Source: Bradyrhizobium barranii subsp. barranii
GTDB taxonomy: Bacteria; Pseudomonadota; Alphaproteobacteria; Rhizobiales; Xanthobacteraceae
Direction of reading: 5' to 3'
DNA length: 64,000 nucleotides
NCBI RefSeq assembly: GCF_017565645.3
Contig: NZ_CP086136.1
Location: 7,733,501-7,797,500 of the forward strand
The notes under the pieces were generated by a model that saw nothing but the letters and a program-made list of their open reading frames with translations, was not told the DNA's origin and searched no databases. How positions within the stretch are numbered: the stretch's first letter is position 1; each line of letters starts with the position of its first letter. This document shows, piece by piece, positions 9,358 through 17,861 of this stretch. The position numbers and the translations under genes are program-made.

Positions 9358-10860
9358 ATGGCAAAAGAAGCTGTTCACAAAGAGAGCACCACCCAGGTCA
9401 AGACCGTCGAAGCTGACGAGTTTGCCACTCTGCTGAAGCAAAGCTTCAAACCGCGCACCGAGCGCGCAGCGACCGAGGTCGACAACGCGGTATCCACGCT
9501 CGTTCAAGAGGCATTGAAAGACTCGAGCGTCATCAAGTCGGACGTGCTCGACACTATCGAGGAGATGATCGCGCGGATCGACCAGAAGCTGACCGCGCAG
9601 ATGAACGAGATCATTCACGCACCCGAATTCCAGGCGATCGAGAGTACCTGGCGAGGCCTCCACTACCTGGTCTTCAACTCGGAGACCGACGCCAACCTCA
9701 AGATCCGGGTCATGAACGTCTCGAAGAACGAGCTGTATCGTAATCTGCGGCTTTACCCCGATGCGCGCTGGGACCAGAGCCCATTGTTCAAGCAGATCTA
9801 CGAATACGAGTTCGGCCAGTTGGGCGGCGAGCCGTTCGGCTGCCTTATCGGCGACTACTATTTCAGCCACCTCCCCACCGACGTGCAGTTGCTGCGCGAT
9901 CTCAGCAAGATCGCCGGCGCCGCACACGCCCCCTTCTTCAGCGGCGCCGAGCCGACCCTGATGGGAATGGACTCGTGGACCGAATTGTCCAACCCTCGTG
10001 ATATCGGCAAGGTGTTCGACACGCCGGAATATGCCGCATGGAAGGGACTGCGCGACCAGGACGACTCGCGTTATCTCGGCCTGTGCATGCCGCGTGCGCT
10101 GGGTCGCCTCCCCTACGGCGCGAAATCGGAGCCCGTGGAGGAGTTCGCCTTCGAGGAGGAGACAGACGGGCACACCGGCGACAAATACGGCTGGATCAAC
10201 GCCGCCTATGCGATGGCGGTCAACATCAACCGCGCCTTCAAGGAGTTCGGCTGGTGCACGCGCATCCGCGGTGTGCAATCCGGCGGCGAGGTCATCAATC
10301 TGCCGACGCACACATTCCCGACCGACGACGGTGGCGTCGATCTGAAATGCCCGACCGAGATCGCCATCAGCGATCGCCGCGAGCACGAACTTGCAAAGGC
10401 GGGCCTCATCCCGCTGATCCATCGCAAGAACACCGACAAGGCCGCCTTCATCGGCGCCCAGTCGCTTTACAAGCCGAAGAAGTATTTCGGCGAGAAGGGC
10501 GTGGATGCAACCGCGTCCGACAACCTGTCGTCACGTCTGCCCTACATGTTCGCAGTGTCTCGCTTTGCGCACTATCTGAAGTGCATGGTTCGCGACAAGA
10601 TCGGATCCATGAAGGAGAAGGATGAGCTGACGGTCTGGCTGCAAACCTGGATCAACGAGTACGTTGATGCCAACCCAGCCCTGTCGTCAGAAGCTCAGAA
10701 AGCGCGCAAGCCGCTGGCCGCTGCGAAGGTAGAGGTCATAGCCAACGAGGAGAACCCGGGATATTACAACGCGCGCTTCTTTCTTCGTCCGCACTTTCAA
10801 TTGGAAGCGATGGATGTCGGCCTCAGTCTGGTTTCACGCCTGCCAGGTCCCAGCTCCTGA
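9358..10860 (+). CDS. tssC: T6SS contractile sheath large subunit TssC
   Basis: TssC (VipB) forms the T6SS sheath with TssB. The product is 500 aa, the usual length. Diagnostic segments are the TssB-contact N-terminal half (EFQAIESTWRGLHYLV), the EFGQLGGEPFGCLIGDYYFS motif, and the GWCTRIRGVQSGGEV and LPYMFAVSRFAHYLK segments in the C-terminal half. A GGAAC ribosome-binding site lies just upstream of the ATG. It follows tssB with 16 bases between them. Confidence 0.98.
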   Translation: MAKEAVHKESTTQVKTVEADEFATLLKQSFKPRTERAATEVDNAVSTLVQEALKDSSVIKSDVLDTIEEMIARIDQKLTAQMNEIIHAPEFQAIESTWRGLHYLVFNSETDANLKIRVMNVSKNELYRNLRLYPDARWDQSPLFKQIYEYEFGQLGGEPFGCLIGDYYFSHLPTDVQLLRDLSKIAGAAHAPFFSGAEPTLMGMDSWTELSNPRDIGKVFDTPEYAAWKGLRDQDDSRYLGLCMPRALGRLPYGAKSEPVEEFAFEEETDGHTGDKYGWINAAYAMAVNINRAFKEFGWCTRIRGVQSGGEVINLPTHTFPTDDGGVDLKCPTEIAISDRREHELAKAGLIPLIHRKNTDKAAFIGAQSLYKPKKYFGEKGVDATASDNLSSRLPYMFAVSRFAHYLKCMVRDKIGSMKEKDELTVWLQTWINEYVDANPALSSEAQKARKPLAAAKVEVIANEENPGYYNARFFLRPHFQLEAMDVGLSLVSRLPGPSS

Positions 10861-10908
10861 CGCTGCAGCATCGCAACCGTACACACAGAAATTTGAGAGG
10901 ACCATGCT

Positions 10909-11394
10909 ATGGCTGTCGACATCTTCCTGAAACTCGATCCGATCAAGGGCGATTCGCTGGACGACAAGCACAAAGACGAAATCGATATTTTGAGCTGGTC
11001 GTTCGGCGAGAGCCAGACCGGCACCTTCCACAGCGGATCGGGCGGCGGCGCCGGCAAGGTCAGCGTGCAGGATCTTCACTTCACGCACTTCGTTGACAAG
11101 GCCACGCCGGAACTTTTCAAGGTCTGCGCAAACGGCAAGCATATCGACAGCGCGATCCTGACGGTCCGCAAGGCCGGCGAAAACCCGCTGGAATATCTCA
11201 AGATCGAGATGAAGCAGGTTCTCGTGACGAGCGTATCGACAGGCGGATCGCACGGCGAAGATCGCCTTACCGAAAACGTGAGTCTGAACTTCGCGAAGGT
11301 CAAGATGATCTACAAGACCCAGACGGAGAAGGGTGGCGCCGGAGCTTCGCCGACGTTTGGCTGGGATGTTCCTGCCAACAAGGAATGGGCCTGA
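10909..11394 (+). CDS. hcp: T6SS tube protein Hcp (TssD)
   Basis: Hcp hexamers stack to form the inner tube that is expelled with VgrG. The 161-residue product begins MAVDIFLKLDPIKGDS and contains DEIDILSWSFGESQTG and VQDLHFTHFVDKATPEL, typical of the family. It ends ASPTFGWDVPANKEWA with no fused effector domain. A GAGAGGA ribosome-binding site precedes the start. A strong hairpin lies 17 bases after the stop and may hold hcp transcripts at a higher level than the downstream genes. Confidence 0.97.
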   Translation: MAVDIFLKLDPIKGDSLDDKHKDEIDILSWSFGESQTGTFHSGSGGGAGKVSVQDLHFTHFVDKATPELFKVCANGKHIDSAILTVRKAGENPLEYLKIEMKQVLVTSVSTGGSHGEDRLTENVSLNFAKVKMIYKTQTEKGGAGASPTFGWDVPANKEWA

Positions 11395-11410
11395 TTGTCG
11401 GCCCCTCGCC

Positions 11411-11442
11411 TGGCGCCGGTTGCGATTGGCGAACCGGCGCCA
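11411..11442 (+). terminator. Strong hairpin downstream of hcp
   Basis: A perfect 11-bp inverted repeat (TGGCGCCGGTT / AACCGGCGCCA) with a 10-base loop lies between hcp and tssE. No long T-run follows directly, only a TTTT about 12 bases on. It is more likely a partial terminator or an mRNA-stabilising structure than a full Rho-independent terminator. Confidence 0.6.
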
Positions 11443-11576
11443 AGCGGTGCGATTTTGATCGCACCTCTCGTCCGGCCCGGTTGCGGGCCCGAAAACCTGC
11501 TGGGCGACGCCAAGTCGGACACCAACGCGCGCCCCCCCCGGGATTGCATGCGAGTTGGGCGTCATGGGGACCGTGA

Positions 11577-12122
11577 ATGACCATTGCAAAGAAGGATCGG
11601 CTCTCTCCCCCACTGATGCTGGCATTTCGCTCAGCCCATGAAGCGCGCGACGCACGCAAGAAGCTCAATCTACGCGATGAGTCTGGCGAGCGGGTCATTG
11701 CAGGGCGGCGGAGCGCGGGCCGATTTCCAATCTCGGAAACGTTGCTCCGGCGCGAGGTCTCCCATGACCTCGAAACGCTCCTCAACACCATTGCCCTGGA
11801 ATCGACCCTGGATCTGAACGGCCACGATTGCGTCCGAACCTCAATCCTGAACTTTGGCTTCCCTGATATTGCCCACCGTTCGATCGACGAGGTCGCCGAC
11901 GACGAGCTCACCGACGCGTTGCGCGAGACGCTCACGACTTATGAACCGAGGCTCGATCGCAACACCATCCGGGTCCGACGCGACGGCTCGGTCGGCCCCG
12001 AGCAACTCAAGCTGCGCTTCATCGTTCACGCCGACCTGAAGGCCGAGCCGCTCAACGTCCCCGTGGAGTTCGTCGCCGACGTCGACCTCGACAGCGGCGA
12101 TATCCAGATCAACCGACTTTAG
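11577..12122 (+). CDS. tssE: T6SS baseplate protein TssE (gp25-like)
   Basis: TssE is the gp25-like wedge protein of the T6SS baseplate. The 181-residue product has the pattern LLRREVSHDLETLLNT, then SILNFGFPDI and LRETLTTYEPRL, characteristic of gp25/TssE. It ends VPVEFVADVDLDSGDIQINRL. The stop is one base before the tssF ATG. The N-terminal 45 residues are a basic extension somewhat longer than in many homologues. A 182-base gap containing the hcp hairpin precedes it. Confidence 0.92.
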   Translation: MTIAKKDRLSPPLMLAFRSAHEARDARKKLNLRDESGERVIAGRRSAGRFPISETLLRREVSHDLETLLNTIALESTLDLNGHDCVRTSILNFGFPDIAHRSIDEVADDELTDALRETLTTYEPRLDRNTIRVRRDGSVGPEQLKLRFIVHADLKAEPLNVPVEFVADVDLDSGDIQINRL

Positions 12123-12123
12123 C

Positions 12124-14091
12124 ATGAACCGCGAATTCCTTGATTTTTACAATCGTGAACTGTCACTGCTCTACGAGCAGGCCGGGGATTTCGCCGAAGA
12201 GTATCCCGGCATCGCAGAACGCCTCGGTGGGCTGATCCGGGATCGCTCAGATCCCATGATCACGGGCTTGCTGGAAGGTGCCGCATTTCTCGCCGCTCGC
12301 GTTCAGCTCAAGCTCAAGCACGAGTTCCCGGAATTCACTGCAAACCTGCTCGAGCAACTGGTTCCGAACTACCTTGCCCCGACTCCGTCGGCCATGCTGG
12401 TCACGGCACGCCCCCCCTATGCCGACCCAGCGCTACGCGATGGCAAGAAGATCGTGCGCGGCGCCTATTTCGACGCCACCTATCGCGAGAGAGAACGAAG
12501 TCTTTCCTGCCGATTTCGACTTTGCCGCGATATCGCTCTTTGGCCATTTGACGTCACTGGCGCCGAATACTTCTCGACGGCAGGCGCGCTGCAGGCGCTC
12601 GGGATTCCCGTCGGCGGGGACGTCATCGCCGGGCTCAGGCTGTCGTTGACCCACCGTACCGCGGCCCGGCTCGATGAGGAGCTGCCGGACGCAGAGGCCA
12701 GGGCCAAGCCGGAAACCTGGTTTGCAGGGTGCCGCACGAGCGAACTTCCGATCTACCTTTCAGGCGCGGAATCCGACGCCATTGCGCTTTACGAGCAATT
12801 GATCTCGAACTGCAGGGGCGTCTACTTCCGGCATCTCGATGATTTCGGCGATCCGGTGGTGACCCGTGCGCCCCATGACTGCGTGCAGCAGATTGGCTTC
12901 GACGAGAACGAGTCGCTGTTTCCCAACGACAACCGGGTCTTTCGCGGCTCGGAGCTGCTGCGGGAATATTTCATGTTTCCACGCAAGTTCCTCGGCTTCA
13001 ACCTGACGGGACTTCGCAGCGTGATGCCACGGCTGCGCAGCAAATCGATCGATATCGTCTTCGCTTTCGATGAACACAATTCACGGCTTGCCGCCGCGGT
13101 GCGGCCCGATACCTTCAGGCTCTATAGCGCGCCGGCGATCAACCTGTTCGAGAAGACGAGCGATCGCATCCCCGTCAAATCGAATACGCACGAGTACCAT
13201 GTGGTGCCCGATCGCAGCCGCTATCTGGAATACGAACCGCACCAGGTGCTCGAAGTCTACGCGCACTTTCCGGCTGACAAGGACAAGCGGCCGGTGCGCC
13301 CGCTGTATTCGGCCGCCGTCGACCGGACCAGCGGGTCGGTCGAGGGGCTTTATTTCACCGTTCGACGGTTGCCCCGGCGCCGCACGATGGGAGAAAAGAC
13401 GTATGGCGCATCCTCGGACTACACCGGGACGGACATGTTCCTGTCACTGCTGGAGCCCGGTGAACTTAGCGGCGAAGGTGCGGTCGCCGAACTCAGCGTC
13501 CGGGCGCTGTGCTCCAACCGGCATCTCACGGAACACTTGCCGGTCGGCCAGGGCGGCGCCGACTTCCGCCTGCTGGACGATACTTCCCTTGATCTGATGT
13601 GCGTCGCCGGTCCCACCCGACCACGCGAACCGATCGTGGCCCAGTTGCGCAGCCGCAGCGAGATCGCGAACAGCGGAATCGTCAGCTGGCGGCTGATCAA
13701 CATGTTGAGCCTGAACTATCTTGGCCTCGTCGAGCGCGGTGGCGGCAAGAACGCCGGAGCCCTGCGCGAAATGCTGTCCTTGTTTGCCGACCAGTTCGAC
13801 GACGCCACGGAACGCAAGATCCGCGGTGTGCGCAGCATAGAAAGCCGGCCCGTCGTACGGCGGGTGCGCGAGCGCACCGGCAGCGGCGCAGCGCGCGGCC
13901 TGGAGATTACCATCACGCTCGACGAGAAGGCATTCGAGGGCAGCGGCGTGTTCTTGCTCGGAGCCGTGCTGGAGCGCTTCTTCGCCGACTATTCGGGCTT
14001 CAATACCTTCACACAGACGGTCGTCTCGACGCCGGAGCGCGGCGAGATCATGCGTTGGCCGCCGCGCATGGGCACGCGGAGACCTCTATGA
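12124..14091 (+). CDS. tssF: T6SS baseplate protein TssF (VasA/ImpG)
   Basis: TssF with TssG and TssE forms the baseplate wedge. The 655-residue product starts MNREFLDFYNRELSLLYEQ and continues with GDFAEEYPGIAERLGG and LLEQLVPNYLAPTPSAMLV, all hallmarks of the family. It ends in the RGLEITITLDEKAFEGSGVF region, as usual. It is one base after tssE and overlaps the tssG start by four bases (ATGA), so coupled translation is likely. Confidence 0.97.
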   Translation: MNREFLDFYNRELSLLYEQAGDFAEEYPGIAERLGGLIRDRSDPMITGLLEGAAFLAARVQLKLKHEFPEFTANLLEQLVPNYLAPTPSAMLVTARPPYADPALRDGKKIVRGAYFDATYRERERSLSCRFRLCRDIALWPFDVTGAEYFSTAGALQALGIPVGGDVIAGLRLSLTHRTAARLDEELPDAEARAKPETWFAGCRTSELPIYLSGAESDAIALYEQLISNCRGVYFRHLDDFGDPVVTRAPHDCVQQIGFDENESLFPNDNRVFRGSELLREYFMFPRKFLGFNLTGLRSVMPRLRSKSIDIVFAFDEHNSRLAAAVRPDTFRLYSAPAINLFEKTSDRIPVKSNTHEYHVVPDRSRYLEYEPHQVLEVYAHFPADKDKRPVRPLYSAAVDRTSGSVEGLYFTVRRLPRRRTMGEKTYGASSDYTGTDMFLSLLEPGELSGEGAVAELSVRALCSNRHLTEHLPVGQGGADFRLLDDTSLDLMCVAGPTRPREPIVAQLRSRSEIANSGIVSWRLINMLSLNYLGLVERGGGKNAGALREMLSLFADQFDDATERKIRGVRSIESRPVVRRVRERTGSGAARGLEITITLDEKAFEGSGVFLLGAVLERFFADYSGFNTFTQTVVSTPERGEIMRWPPRMGTRRPL

Positions 14092-15119
14092 CGCTGATCG
14101 ACCAGATGAAGGCGGAGCCCTGGCGGTTCGATTTCTTCAATACGCTGCGCCAGCTCGAGCGCGCCAACTCGGATCGACCGCGGATCGGTGACAGTGCTGC
14201 ACGCCGCGAGGAGTATATCGACCTCGGCCAAGTGCCTTATCTGGAGTTCCCCGCCTCCAACCTTGCGGCCGTCGACGACGTGGGTGGCCGGCTCAGGATA
14301 TTCGTCAAATTTCTCGGTCTCCTGGGGCCGCAGGGCGCGCTGCCGCTTGCCACCACCGACGAAAGCCTCAGCTGGTGGCTGATGCGGGATGACGCCTTCC
14401 CGCGCTTTCTCGATCTGCTCAACGGACGCTTTCTGCAACTCTTCTTTCGCGCCTGGGCGGATGCGCGGCCGATCGCTCAGCACGACCGTCCGGCGGATGA
14501 TCGCTTCATCGCCTATGTCGGCTCCTTCGCCGGCCTCGGCTCCGACGTTTTCGCTGATCGAGACACCGTACCGGATATGGCGAAGCTCAGCTTTGCCGGA
14601 CTAATCTCCCCCAGAGCGAAGTGTGCGTCACGGTTGACGCGGTTCCTGCAGGGGCTGTTCGACGTCAAGGTCGAGATCGACGAATTTGTCGGCACCTGGC
14701 TGTCATTCGACCCAAGTCATTGCAGCCGGCTCGGCGGAACCCATGCCAGGCTCGGCCGGGACGCGCTTCTGGGCTCACGCGTATTCAGCGTCGAGGACAA
14801 GATCAGGGTGCGAGTCTTTGTCAAGAATTTCACCCAGTACGAACAGTTCTTGCCGACCGAAGCGCGCAACTTGTCGGAGCCTCTGGCGGACGCCGTGTTC
14901 TTCTATATCGGCGACGAATTGGAATGGGAGGTGGAGCTCGCCATTCCGGCGGGAGAGGTCGTCCCGGTCAGGCTCGGACAGAGCGGACGACTTGGATGGA
15001 CCACCTGGGTCTCGCCGAACTGGACTTCCACAGAAGAATATCGCCGCGATGCCCGCTTTCAGCTCGGCGAGCGCTTGAGCGCCCGTCGGGCCGCCGCAGC
15101 CGATGCCCCGGCGATTTGA
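14088..15119 (+). CDS. tssG: T6SS baseplate protein TssG (VasB/ImpH)
   Basis: TssG is a baseplate wedge partner of TssF. The product (343 aa) begins MTLIDQMKAEPWRFDFFNTL and contains LGQVPYLEFPASNLAAV, LLGPQGALPLATT and LDLLNGRFLQLFFRAW, the expected family landmarks. A longer in-frame ORF starts at 13599 inside tssF; I reject that start because the ATG at 14088 overlaps the tssF stop (ATGA) and gives the conserved N-terminus. The next gene, clpV, starts about 100 bases later. Confidence 0.94.
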   Translation: MTLIDQMKAEPWRFDFFNTLRQLERANSDRPRIGDSAARREEYIDLGQVPYLEFPASNLAAVDDVGGRLRIFVKFLGLLGPQGALPLATTDESLSWWLMRDDAFPRFLDLLNGRFLQLFFRAWADARPIAQHDRPADDRFIAYVGSFAGLGSDVFADRDTVPDMAKLSFAGLISPRAKCASRLTRFLQGLFDVKVEIDEFVGTWLSFDPSHCSRLGGTHARLGRDALLGSRVFSVEDKIRVRVFVKNFTQYEQFLPTEARNLSEPLADAVFFYIGDELEWEVELAIPAGEVVPVRLGQSGRLGWTTWVSPNWTSTEEYRRDARFQLGERLSARRAAAADAPAI

Positions 15120-15216
15120 ACCTATCCGTAGCGCCGATTGCCTAAAGCTATGGGATTCGATGAAATTTCCGCTTGATGCCAGGCATCCGCGGATGGATTA
15201 AGCAGGAGGATCCGCC

Positions 15217-17856
15217 GTGACCGACATCAGCATTGAGGCTGTAACGGGCAAGCTGAACCGGGCCGGCTATGATGCCTTCATACAGGCCCTGCGCCACGCG
15301 AAGAGCGCCGGCAATCGCAACGTCGAGCTTGCGCACTGGCTGTTTCATATCCTGCAGCAGGAACGCAACGATCTCAGCCTCTCGGTCGATCATTACAAGC
15401 TCGACCGGGCGCGCTTGTTGTCGGACCTTGCCGGCGTGATCAATGGCTTTCGTAAGAACGAAACCGACATGCCGGGCGTCGCCAATCCGGTCATCGATCT
15501 GCTCGACCGGGGCTGGCATTATGCCACGCTGTTCTTTGGCGAGACCCAGATCCGCACCGGTCATCTGCTCGTGGCGGGCCTGAAATCGAACGATATTCGT
15601 CGCACGCTGAACAACCTCTCGCAGGAATTCGCCAAGGTCAACGTCGACGCACTCGCCGCGGAGCGCCGCAACGTCTGGGCCGGCTCCGACGAGGAAACCA
15701 TGCGGCCGATGGACGGTTCGGGTCTGGTCGGCGCAGGCACGGAAGGCGCGGCCCAAGCGGGTCCCAAGGGGACGACGCCGCTCGACCGGTTCTCCCAGGA
15801 TCTCACCGCCAAGGCCAAATCAGGTGAGATGGATCCGATCCTTGGCCGGGACGAAGAAATCCGCCAACTGATCGACGTGCTGATGCGACGGCGGCAGAAC
15901 AATCCAATTCTTACCGGCGAGGCTGGCGTCGGCAAGACCGCAGTTGTCGAGGGATTCGCCCAGCGAATCGCCGCCGGCGACGTGCCGCCACCGCTCCGCG
16001 GTGTAAGGCTTTGTGCGCTCGACATCGGCCTGATGCAGGCCGGTGCTTCCATGAAGGGTGAGTTTGAACAGCGCTTGCGCTCGGTGATCGACGAGGTCCA
16101 GAGCTCACCCACCCCCATCATACTGTTCATCGATGAAGCCCACACATTGATCGGCGCCGGCGGCGCGGCCGGCACCGGTGATGCGGCCAATCTCCTGAAA
16201 CCTCCTCTCGCCCGTGGCACGCTGCGCACGATCGCCGCCACCACATGGGCAGAATATCGCCAGTATATCGAGAAGGATCCCGCGCTCACACGACGCTTCC
16301 AGCCGATCCAGATCGATGAACCGGAAGTGGAGACCTGCTGCATCATGCTGCGCGGACTTCTCGGTCCGATGGAAAAGCACCACGGCGTTCGCATCTCCGA
16401 TGCTGCGATCGTCGCAGCGGTTAACCTGTCCCACCGCTACATTCCGTCACGGCAGTTGCCGGACAAGGCGGTCAGCCTGCTTGATACCGCCTCGGCGCGC
16501 GTGGCCATCAGCCAGAGCGCGACGCCAGCCCTGATCGAGGATGCACGCGTTGCGATTACCGCTCGTGAAGCCGAGAAATCGGCACTCGTCAGCGACAGCG
16601 ATCTTGGGCTTAAGGACAGCGACCGCATCACGGCGATCGACAACGACATTGCGGCACTGAAGGACAAGCTGACGAACCTCGAATCCGATTGGGCCAAAGA
16701 GCAGGAACTCGTCAAGGACATCCGGAGCATCCGAGAGATTCTGTCCCAGCCCAAAGAAGGCGAAGATCCGGCTGTCAGGCGCGCGGAGTTGCGCGGCAAG
16801 TTCGACACACTTGAGAGCATCCATCCGGAGAAGCGGATGGTCTATGCCCATGTAGACCAGCAATCGGTGGCGTCCGTTGTCTCTGACTGGACCGGCATCC
16901 CGGTCGGCCGGATGATGCGCGACGAGATCGAAACCGTGCTGAAGCTACCGGAGATCCTCAACCGCCGCGTCGTCGGCCAGTCCCATGGACTGACGATGAT
17001 CGCCAAGCGAATTGAGACCAGCCGCGCCAAGCTTGACAACCCGTCGAAACCGATCGGCGTGTTCATGCTGGCTGGTCCGTCCGGCGTGGGCAAGACCGAA
17101 ACCGCCCTGGCACTTGCCGAGACCCTTTACGGCGGCGAGCAGAACATGATCACGATCAACATGTCGGAGTTCCAGGAAGCGCACACCGTCTCGACCTTGA
17201 AGGGTGCACCTCCCGGCTATGTCGGCTATGGCGAAGGTGGACGCCTTACCGAGGCTGTCCGGCGCAAGCCCTACAGCGTCATCCTGCTCGACGAGGTAGA
17301 GAAAGCTCATCCCGACGTCCACGAGATCTTCTTCCAGGTGTTCGACAAGGGAACCATGGAGGACGGCAACGGGCGGCGGATCGACTTCAAGAACACCTTG
17401 ATCATCCTTACCACCAACGTCGGCACCGATCTGATCATGGGCCTCTCGCGCGATCCAAAGTATCGCAGCGAGCCGGAAGAACTCGCCAAGATGCTGAGGC
17501 CGGAATTGCTGAAGGTGTTTCCTGCAGCGCTGCTCGGACGCATCGTCTCGATACCGTACTTCCCGCTATCCGACGAGATGCTCGCCGGGATCGTTCGGTT
17601 GCAGCTCGACCGGATCGGACGACGCCTCCGCGACAATCATAACGCGTCCTTCGACTACGATGACGCGGTCGTGGAGCACATTGTGTCACGTTGCAACGAC
17701 CCGGATTCCGGCGGGCGAATGATTGACAACATCATCACCAACACCCTGCTCCCGGAGCTGTCGCGCGCGTTCCTCAGCAAGTCGCTTGCCAAGGAAGAAA
17801 TCAAGCAAGCGCGGGTCTCGATCGAGAACGACAAGTTCGCATATTCGTGGAATTGA
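15217..17856 (+). CDS. clpV: T6SS AAA+ ATPase ClpV (TssH)
   Basis: ClpV disassembles contracted sheaths so the T6SS can fire again. The 879-residue product has an N-terminal Clp repeat region (about 1-155) and a first AAA+ domain with Walker A GEAGVGKTA (about 233) and Walker B ILFIDEAHT. A coiled middle region follows (about 440-560), then a second AAA+ domain with GPSGVGKTE (about 618) and VILLDEVEKAH. The start is GTG at 15217, supported by an AGGAGGA ribosome-binding site seven bases upstream. It ends six bases before the methyltransferase start. Confidence 0.96.
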   Translation: MTDISIEAVTGKLNRAGYDAFIQALRHAKSAGNRNVELAHWLFHILQQERNDLSLSVDHYKLDRARLLSDLAGVINGFRKNETDMPGVANPVIDLLDRGWHYATLFFGETQIRTGHLLVAGLKSNDIRRTLNNLSQEFAKVNVDALAAERRNVWAGSDEETMRPMDGSGLVGAGTEGAAQAGPKGTTPLDRFSQDLTAKAKSGEMDPILGRDEEIRQLIDVLMRRRQNNPILTGEAGVGKTAVVEGFAQRIAAGDVPPPLRGVRLCALDIGLMQAGASMKGEFEQRLRSVIDEVQSSPTPIILFIDEAHTLIGAGGAAGTGDAANLLKPPLARGTLRTIAATTWAEYRQYIEKDPALTRRFQPIQIDEPEVETCCIMLRGLLGPMEKHHGVRISDAAIVAAVNLSHRYIPSRQLPDKAVSLLDTASARVAISQSATPALIEDARVAITAREAEKSALVSDSDLGLKDSDRITAIDNDIAALKDKLTNLESDWAKEQELVKDIRSIREILSQPKEGEDPAVRRAELRGKFDTLESIHPEKRMVYAHVDQQSVASVVSDWTGIPVGRMMRDEIETVLKLPEILNRRVVGQSHGLTMIAKRIETSRAKLDNPSKPIGVFMLAGPSGVGKTETALALAETLYGGEQNMITINMSEFQEAHTVSTLKGAPPGYVGYGEGGRLTEAVRRKPYSVILLDEVEKAHPDVHEIFFQVFDKGTMEDGNGRRIDFKNTLIILTTNVGTDLIMGLSRDPKYRSEPEELAKMLRPELLKVFPAALLGRIVSIPYFPLSDEMLAGIVRLQLDRIGRRLRDNHNASFDYDDAVVEHIVSRCNDPDSGGRMIDNIITNTLLPELSRAFLSKSLAKEEIKQARVSIENDKFAYSWN

Positions 17857-17861
17857 GGACG

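Noticed and set aside
9307..10422. 371-codon frame on the minus strand over tssC
   Set aside because: Antisense to tssC, no start signal, no recognisable domain.
13599..14087. N-terminal extension of tssG
   Set aside because: Lies wholly in tssF in another frame; the ATGA overlap start gives the conserved TssG N-terminus.
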